From contig NZ_SDKD01000019.1 of the NCBI RefSeq assembly GCF_004521915.1, positions 80,090 through 113,829 of the forward strand: a stretch of 33,740 nt of DNA, written 5' to 3'. Position 1 is the stretch's first letter. The number at the start of each line of letters is the position of its first letter. Below the pieces are notes generated by a model, which ran no database searches, was not told the origin of the DNA, and saw nothing but the letters and a program-made list of their open reading frames with translations. Of this stretch, positions 32,916 to 33,740 are shown one piece after another. The position numbers were made by a program, and so were the translations under genes. Source of the DNA: Brevibacillus migulae (GTDB lineage: Bacteria; Bacillota; Bacilli; Brevibacillales; Brevibacillaceae).

Positions 32916-32963
32916 CTTGACAGGGTGGGGGTCGCTGGTTCGAACCCAGTCCGGATCACCATA
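32916..32963 (+). repeat. attR core, displaced tRNA-Val 3' part
   Basis: Identical for 48 bp to 16186-16233. It is the target copy of the tRNA 3' end pushed 16.7 kb away by integration. Because a second integrase remnant follows, the same repeat may also be the attL of an older element. Confidence 0.92.
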
Positions 32964-32976
32964 ATAGTTAACGTGA

Positions 32977-33003
32977 AAGCCCTTACCCCATAAGGGTTTT
33001 TGT
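32977..33003 (+). terminator. Terminator beyond the displaced tRNA 3' end
   Basis: AAGCCCTTA, loop CCCCA, TAAGGGTTTTT (9 bp with one G-T pair) and a T-rich tail. Together with 16245-16276 it shows that both sides of the tandem att carry a tRNA terminator. Confidence 0.6.
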
Positions 33004-33054
33004 TATTTTATGCTCTGATTAGCCACAGCCCATATCCTCCAATTTCTACGATTT

Positions 33055-33110
33055 GGGTGGCAAATGGGTGGGATACGTTTTTGGGTGGCATATTTAATGA
33101 GTGGGTGGCA
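33055..33110 (+). promoter_or_regulatory. Four GGGTGG(CA) repeats: arm-type sites of the remnant integrase
   Basis: GGGTGGCA at 33055, 33083 and 33103 and GGGTGGGA at 33066. Steps are 11, 17 and 20 bp, compared with 11, 17 and 10 for GGTCAC at the left end. The first copy lies 92 bp from the att core, against 90 bp there. The same layout with a different sequence suggests a related integrase of different arm specificity. Confidence 0.55.
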
Positions 33111-33113
33111 AAA

Positions 33114-33236
33114 CTATTCATTAACTATTGACTTGAAAAAACTCCTCCTAAACTCTTCAGCAACATCTTTTTGTAGACTCGGTAAAACGTGTGTGTAAGT
33201 ATCAAGTGTAATTTTGATGGTGGCATGTCCCAACCG
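33114..33236 (-). pseudogene. C-terminal remnant of a tyrosine integrase
   Basis: The minus strand encodes about 40 residues: RLGHATIKITLDTYTHVLPS, then LQKDVAEEFRRSFFKSIVNE and a stop at 33114. It matches the end of the intact integrase (RLGHANSRITLDTYSHLLPN) including GH and the nucleophile Tyr. Everything upstream is lost at about 33237, where serine-recombinase sequence of the opposite strand begins. It is not functional. Confidence 0.75.
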
Positions 33237-33568
33237 TAAAGGTGCTTCAATTAAATCATTAAAGGATACATGGCTTGATACATCCTCTAATAATCCATAC
33301 TCTGAGTTTTTGCGTACTGTGATGGCTGGTGTTGCTCAGTTAGAAAGAGACTTAACAAAGCAACGTCAAAAGGAAGGCGTACAGATAGCAAAGCAGAAGG
33401 GTAAGTATATGGGTAGAGCAAAGCAATATACCAATAATAAACCCTAGCATTAACCACGCTATAGAACTGTATTTAGCTGGTGATAAGACCGTTAAACAGA
33501 TTGAAGCAATAACGCATGTAGGTAAATCCTCTTTGTATCGTGAGTTAGCAGCAAGGGGATTGAAGTAA
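33237..33568 (+). pseudogene. Truncated, frameshifted serine recombinase (resolvase family)
   Basis: Two joined reading frames together read as a resolvase C-terminal half: KGASIKSLKDTWLDTSSNNP, then FLRTVMAGVAQLERDLTKQR, GKYMGRAKQYTNN, and in the +1 frame NPSINHAIELYLAGDKTVKQ with KSSLYRELAARGLK (the HTH_7 DNA-binding domain). An extra A in the AATAATAAACCC stretch near 33439-33445 explains the frameshift. The catalytic Ser domain (about 60 N-terminal residues) is absent; the 5' end abuts the antisense integrase remnant. A hairpin and T run follow (33570-33600). Confidence 0.8.
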
Positions 33569-33740
33569 AGCCCAATGCTTAATGCAAAGGGTTTTTTTGT
33601 TGGATATAATTAGGGGTATGCTTCTGATTTGAAAAAAGGAAAAAATGCCCCTGAGGCCCAAGCTCGTATGGCCACTTCCAGCTCGTATCTTCTCCCTAGT
33701 GTCAACATCAATCTAAAATTCCTCAAAATCATCAATTGAA
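33569..33740. other. Right end of window, no gene seen
   Basis: Contains AAGCCC/GGGTTTTTTT after the resolvase remnant (probable weak terminator) and an AGCTCGTAT direct repeat near 33660-33690. No ORF of note. Confidence 0.4.

Larger units (their letters stand above)
16186..32963. mobile_element. 16.7-kb integrative element in tRNA-Val carrying a type III R-M-like operon
   Basis: Bounded by a perfect 48-bp direct repeat of the tRNA 3' half, 16,730 bp apart. It carries int, xis, a C1-like repressor, a phage-type replication initiator, two RadC-family genes, three small genes, ardA and a four-gene defence operon. Composition is AT-richer than the flanks. No relaxase, VirB4, FtsK/TraG or capsid genes are visible, so self-transfer is not supported. 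It may be mobilized, or replicate after excision with its own initiator. Confidence 0.9.
32916..33740. mobile_element. Remnant of a second element at the same tRNA site
   Basis: After the att core come a terminator, four GGGTGGCA-type repeats spaced like the intact element's arm sites, an integrase C-terminus and a broken serine recombinase. The right end is beyond the window, and the remnant integrase is too short to be active. Confidence 0.6.

Noticed and set aside
32736..32993. 85-codon ORF crossing the right att site
   Set aside because: It runs through the GGTCAC arm sites and the tRNA 3' part, and has no ribosome site.
33214..33236. Start of the resolvase-frame ORF (MMVACPN...)
   Set aside because: These codons are the antisense of the integrase remnant, so they are not the true N-terminus.

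Overview
The window looks like a low-to-moderate GC Gram-positive chromosome from the Bacillales, most likely Brevibacillus or a close relative. This is inferred from strong AGGAGG-type ribosome binding sites, frequent TTG/GTG starts, sigma-A-type promoters, a FabI-type enoyl reductase, type I pantothenate kinase, YitT, YugN-like and YutG proteins, and a conserved yjcH-yjcG-yjcF gene order. No marker gene fixes the genus.

Positions 1-16231 are ordinary core chromosome: an unknown 173-aa protein, coaA, an HD-GYP protein, a RacA/MerR-like coiled-coil protein, a ZIP transporter, fabI, a YjcD-like UvrD helicase, a CorC/HlyC-type CBS protein, a YitT membrane protein, an MBL-fold hydrolase, a YugN-like protein, a PHP phosphoesterase, the yjcFGH group, yutG (PgpA family), and two tRNA genes: CAU (probably Ile2) and Val(GAC).

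Positions 16186-32963 are a 16.7-kb integrative element inserted in the 3' half of tRNA-Val. A perfect 48-bp direct repeat of the tRNA 3' part marks its two ends. The left end carries integrase, excisionase and Cro/C1-like repressor genes on the minus strand. A divergent phage gene-II-like replication initiator follows. Then comes a minus-strand block of two RadC-family proteins (one with a destroyed metal site), three small unknown proteins and the ArdA antirestriction protein. The right half is a four-gene operon on the plus strand: SNF2-family helicase with a PLD-like N-terminus, DUF4391 protein, type III adenine methyltransferase (Mod) and type III restriction helicase-nuclease (Res). No conjugation genes are visible, so the element is best described as an integrative (possibly mobilizable or replicating) defence island. 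Base composition is visibly AT-richer than in the flanking core.

Positions 32916-33740 are not plain chromosome. Directly beyond the right att copy lie the 3' end of a second tyrosine integrase gene and four GGGTGGCA-like repeats. Their spacing (11 and 17 bp for the first three, starting about 90 bp from the core) matches that of four GGTCAC repeats at the left end of the intact element. A truncated, frameshifted serine recombinase follows. This looks like the decayed end of an older element that used the same tRNA site, so the locus is a tandem integration array.

The most interesting system is the four-gene type III R-M-like operon. It has its own promoter, an operator-like inverted repeat over the -35 box, and two extra subunits (helicase and DUF4391) not found in classical Mod-Res systems. 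It is carried beside an antirestriction gene.
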